A stretch of DNA of 12,000 nucleotides, from the NCBI RefSeq assembly GCF_964340395.1, contig NC_135566.1, positions 5,620,501 through 5,632,500 of the forward strand, written 5' to 3'. The stretch's first letter is position 1, and each line of letters begins with the position of its first letter. The notes under the pieces were generated by a model. The model had not been told where the DNA came from. It made no database searches and was given only the letters and a program-made list of their open reading frames with translations. Shown in pieces: positions 8,933 through 12,000 of this stretch. The position numbers were made by a program, and so were the translations under genes. The stretch comes from Glandiceps talaboti. Taxonomy: Eukaryota; Hemichordata; Enteropneusta; Spengelidae.

Positions 8933-9024
8933 ATAAATTACAAACAAATTAAAAGTGTAAAATACCACTTACTAAACTTACTATAACAATCATTATACAC
9001 GTGTTTCGTTTATTTGTAATTTAT
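8933..9024. repeat. Inverted repeat, 12-bp perfect arms
   Basis: ATAAATTACAAA at 8933-8944 and TTTGTAATTTAT at 9013-9024 are exact reverse complements, with a 68-bp loop. The loop holds a smaller AAGTG/CACTT pairing (about 8953-8970). In such AT-rich DNA this may be chance; no target-site duplication was seen. Confidence 0.5.
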
Positions 9025-9027
9025 TGA

Positions 9028-9979
9028 GTTATAAACAATAGTAGATATGTTCTTTCATATATCCAAGTAGGAAAACACAGGACAGTTGTTTTTGAGCATT
9101 GCAAGTCCAGAATAAATTTTCATTTGTCATCTAGTGACCACTTTAAAATATCAATCAATCACGGCTTAAATAAACAGAACAACATGGAAGGATCATTTAT
9201 AGTGAAGAGTAGCCACTTAAGTACATTTAAATCTACGCATTTCACAGGGTTACCTGTACATATCTTGATGGAATGGTTCATGTAAATCACATGTGTATGT
9301 AATCTAAATGATAATGCAAGCACGTCCACTTCAATTAGGCGCAGTTATCTGCCCGATATCATCTTCAAAGGAGTTTTCTTCTATGCCTATAATACTTTTT
9401 CCACAAATTAGAAGATTAATGGCTACGTGTAAGTGTTGTTTCCTACATCAACCAGTAACACGCTTAAAAATCAAGATATTGGTACCAGAATTTAAGATCA
9501 TGGAAAATTTACATGGTCTGCTCTATCGTTTAAGGCCCTTCGATCGCACGTTCTCAAGGGTCTGGACATCTTTGCAATCAGAGAGTTTCCCCCGAAGATA
9601 CATTACTTTCCTGTCTTCTCAAATTATTTGAATAATGATTTATAAATCTAGGGACGAACGCAACATCGATGGCAAAATCTCAGCACAGTGCTCAGTCAGT
9701 TATTCACGTCGGAAGTTATACACAGAGGGGACGGTAGAAACATGAGACGACGAACTCGTTGCTCATATATAAGCCATGATACCGACTCAAAAGTAGAAAA
9801 TAATCTACTTGCTTTTTCTGGAAATGCAGAGGGATTTCAGATTATTAACGGTGGTATCAAATTACTGACGGATGTTATTAACTTAATCTCGGAATCATTT
9901 TACAAACCAGTCTCACAAGACATAACAATTTCACGTTATTTAGCGCAAGGTGGAATAATACCAGCTTTATACGAAGTCG

Positions 9980-9981
<2 letters not shown>
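9028..9981 (+). pseudogene. Long coding-like stretch in one frame, decayed, product unknown
   Basis: A single frame is kept over 318 codons with only six stops (TAA 9283, TAG 9409, TAA 9430, TAA 9493, TAA 9643, TAG 9649), where about 20 would be expected at about 36% G+C. Open runs are 85 codons (9028-9282), 41 (9286-9408), 49 (9496-9642) and 110 (9652-9981). No frameshift is needed. ATGs lie at 9184 and 9742; neither gives a convincing full protein. Segments look like real protein: VGKHRTVVFEHCKSRINF, SFKALRSHVLKGLDIFAI and NGGIKLLTDVINLISE. The frame then runs into a (TA)n tract, so any original 3' end is lost or elsewhere. All six stops are TAA or TAG, one change from glutamine codons, which suits simple decay of a gene. 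No family is recognised. An alternative frame at 9308-9631 is also open (107 codons) but I prefer this one for its length and continuity. Confidence 0.4.

Positions 9982-10050
<69 letters not shown>
9982..10050. repeat. (TA)n microsatellite
   Basis: About 34 TA units with one C at 9990. It abuts the coding-like frame above. The flanks do not contain a hammerhead motif, unlike the (AT)n pair at 4126-4438. Confidence 0.97.
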
Positions 10051-10052
<2 letters not shown>

Positions 10053-10959
10053 ACATTATGTTCATGGAAGAACTCATTAATATGTTAAGGAAATGATGTT
10101 AACATTCTGAAGTTGAAGACACAGAGTGCCGTCTGAGAGGACAGTACTCGTACCAACACTGCCACATTTTCTTTGCGTGAGCGACCATTGTCTATTATCA
10201 GATCGTCGCTAATAGAAACCTGGTCCATTTATTGATACAGCGTAACAACTTAATGAATTTCTTTCAGTTTTTCAAAGCTGTTATTGATGTGTGGGGACAA
10301 CAAATATAAATGTATAATGGTGTATACACCATTTTATTGCAATGAAAATAAATCATTTCAACAAAATGGATGATTGTGTAACGAGGGAAAAAATCAATTA
10401 ACAGACTAGATTGAGTTTCTTTCTCTACATTTCTCCAGTTTTTTTATCAAACACATTCAATTTGGAATATTGTTTTGCCTTGCAGGTTGAATATATATGA
10501 ATGTAAATCGACCTTTTTGTAAATATAAAGCAACATTTCCATTGAGACCGTAGATGTATAAAAATGTGTACTTTGTAATATCTGAGAAGTTAATCCGAGC
10601 GTCGTTTTTTTCTTCTGCTAACGATATAATGGTCCTTTTTATGTAACATTGATAATTAGTGAAGTTAGATTGGAGAGTACTCAGGGGTAACTTTCCATTT
10701 GTCTAGATGTACGTGAAATACGTAATTACTAACTCCTGAAGGTGATTATTAGAATAATTTCGCCTCACTGCTCACGGTGGGGTTGTGCCTTGTGTAACAA
10801 TTGTTGTGTATTAAAGAAAGTTGCAGATAGTACGGTCCCTAAAAAGTAAAATCATTAATTCGCGTTATATGAATAAAGTGTCTTTCCATTATAATATTAG
10901 ATAGATATCATGTTAAGAGAAGCCTGATTAAGGAACTAGAAGAATTTATGACGGTGAAG
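10051..10959. other. Intergenic DNA with one 18-bp palindrome
   Basis: A perfect palindrome, AATGGTGTATACACCATT, lies at 10316-10333. No gene, RNA or element was recognised; the frame followed from the preceding coding-like stretch meets stops at the rate expected by chance. Confidence 0.45.
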
Positions 10960-11097
10960 AGATGGGGGGGGGTGGGGGTGGGGGGTTGAAGGGAAAATAT
11001 TTTTGTCAAAATTTTTTTCTCAAAAAAATTCACATCCATGCTTCAAAATTTGAGTTCAAAAATTTTCCTAGCGCCACCCCCCCCCCCCCCCCCATCT
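10960..11097. repeat. Fold-back element with G-rich and C-rich ends
   Basis: The left end is AGAT followed by three G runs (9, 5 and 6 G, 10964-10985); the right end is a 17-C run (11077-11093) followed by ATCT. The inner parts also pair imperfectly: GGAAAATATTTTTG (10992 onward) with CAAAAATTTTCC (about 11057-11068), and CAAAATTTT with AAAATTTG. The centre holds its own perfect 9-bp hairpin (AATTTTTTT, CTC, AAAAAAATT at 11010-11030). The whole can fold as one long hairpin of about 138 bp, as in a MITE or other fold-back element. No target-site duplication is evident. The G runs could also form a G-quadruplex on the + strand. Confidence 0.7.
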
Positions 11098-11431
11098 AAC
11101 GCCACACGGAGATGGAATTTTGAAACGGACAATCGATGTATCTTCTATATTGGGTTACATCAATACACTACATTAAATTAAAGTAACAATGACTTCAGAG
11201 TTCGTACGAGATTTCCTTACATATATATGTGGGCTTTGAGCGTTCACTTATACGTAGGGATACTTAGCCAGCGGGGATTTTCCATTTTTTCGATAATTAC
11301 TTGGGGAAGGGGCCAGGAGAAGAGCGACACAATTTTCCATGATGGCTCCTGTAGGGGAGGATGTGGGTGTCCTCTCCCACAGTGAACACATTTTTGAAAA
11401 TAAATAGAGAGACAGAAAGGCAGACAGAAAC
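11098..11431. other. Intergenic DNA with small GC-richer hairpin
   Basis: No gene recognised. GTGGG and CCCAC flank an 8-nt loop near 11363-11381 within a G/C-richer patch. An open frame on the - strand here has no recognisable feature. Confidence 0.4.
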
Positions 11432-11971
11432 ATGAACAACATTATCTTGACTATCACCTGTCTCATAATGAAATACAGGTTAAACGAAGTGTACATTATT
11501 GCGACTAAGCCGCAAGCAACTGTACAAAGTAAACCTTAACGTCTTCTACTGCCAGGGATTAAATTTGGTTCATAGAGACACAAATCATGAGCAAAATATT
11601 TCAAGGCAACCGTTCACACTATCAGAATTTTCAAGATTCCCCTTGCGCTCTTTTTCTCCTCAGCCACATCCCCTGCTGTAAATTATGTTAGTTCTCTTAT
11701 GGCTGAAAGACTCGACGTATTTTACATTGCAGTGGGCGAACAAATTGAAGAGTAACTGTACAATATTTTACCCACAACTCTCTCTGATTTGTACTATCAC
11801 ACACCTTCTTGTATTCAGATGAATCCCACCAATGTACAAGGTTTTGTGAAAATAGTGTTGTCATTTTCAAATCGCTCTTTCGTCTTATCTCTGATGATGA
11901 GTTTCTGTATACCCATTTTCATCTGTTCAAATATCACCGAGTTTTTGAAGAAAATGTAACGTTTGTACAAG
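11432..11971 (+). pseudogene. Weak coding-like stretch at the window end
   Basis: One frame begins at an ATG at 11432 with a hydrophobic start (MNNIILTITCLIM) and has five stops (TAA 11537, TAG 11573, TGA 11588, TAA 11753, TAA 11957) in about 180 codons, against about 12 expected. The best open runs are 54 codons (11591-11752) and 67 codons (11756-11956), with segments such as NYVSSLMAERLDVFYIAVGE. Competing frames are also open (11499-11681 and 11809-11997 in other frames), so the choice is uncertain. The product is unknown and the stretch may continue beyond the window. Confidence 0.2.
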
Positions 11972-12000
11972 TGAATTTTTTCAACAGACTTTCTTGAAGG

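Noticed and set aside
9028-9981. Use of TAA/TAG as glutamine codons (a variant genetic code)
   Set aside because: All six stops here could be read as glutamine, but coding-like stretches elsewhere also carry TGA, and the microsatellite-rich DNA looks metazoan. C-to-T decay of an old gene is simpler.
11248-11496. Open frame of 82 codons on the - strand
   Set aside because: Length is within chance, composition is low-information, and it overlaps a + strand frame with equal or better support.

Overview
This window looks like non-coding nuclear DNA from a metazoan. It is AT-rich (by eye about 35-38% G+C outside the repeats) and dense in long microsatellites: (TCTG)n, (TGCC)n, (AT)n, (TG)n, (CAT)n/(CAC)n and (ATCT)n. 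It has no operon-like gene packing, no ribosome binding sites and no long intact reading frame. The repeat spectrum would suit a lophotrochozoan such as a mollusc, but that is only an impression. No conserved protein-coding gene, tRNA or rRNA could be recognised on reading.

Layout. 1-1083: AT-rich DNA with a three-unit minisatellite carrying ACGTCA-like half-sites (641-763) and a small direct/inverted repeat cluster (1006-1079). 1084-1578: a weakly coding-like frame broken by two stops. 1790-2635: a tandem duplication in which each copy carries its own (TCTG)n array and a 14-bp palindrome. 3177-3334: a (TGCC)n/(TCTG)n array with a 20-bp higher-order period. 4126-4438: two long (AT)n tracts bracketing an 86-bp unique segment. 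4449-4720: a diverged direct repeat. 5138-5383: a 32-35 bp minisatellite and a (TG)n tract. 5503-6472: a coding-like stretch in two successive frames, followed by AATAAA and an A-rich tract. 7486-7840: compound microsatellites. 9028-9981: the longest coding-like stretch, one frame kept for about 950 bp with only six stops, running into another (TA)n tract. 10960-11097: a fold-back element with G-rich and C-rich ends. 11432-11971: a last weak coding-like stretch.

The most informative object is the 86-bp segment between the two (AT)n tracts. It contains a complete type I hammerhead ribozyme core (4264-4309): the CUGANGA box, a 4-bp stem II, GAAA, a 3-bp stem III, a GUA cleavage triplet and a stem I that pairs across the cleavage site. 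Type I hammerheads of this compact kind are known from Penelope-like retroelements and from retrozyme or schistosome-type satellite repeats, so this may be a remnant or solo terminal copy of such an element lodged in an (AT)n array. No reverse transcriptase or second ribozyme copy was seen in the window.

The coding-like stretches (1084-1578, 5503-6472, 9028-9981, 11432-11971) are all on the + strand, but I read the + strand more fully than the - strand. Individual open frames of 80-110 codons are close to what chance gives in 12 kb of AT-rich DNA. Only the depletion of stops over longer distances hints at decayed genes. No function is assigned to any of them.
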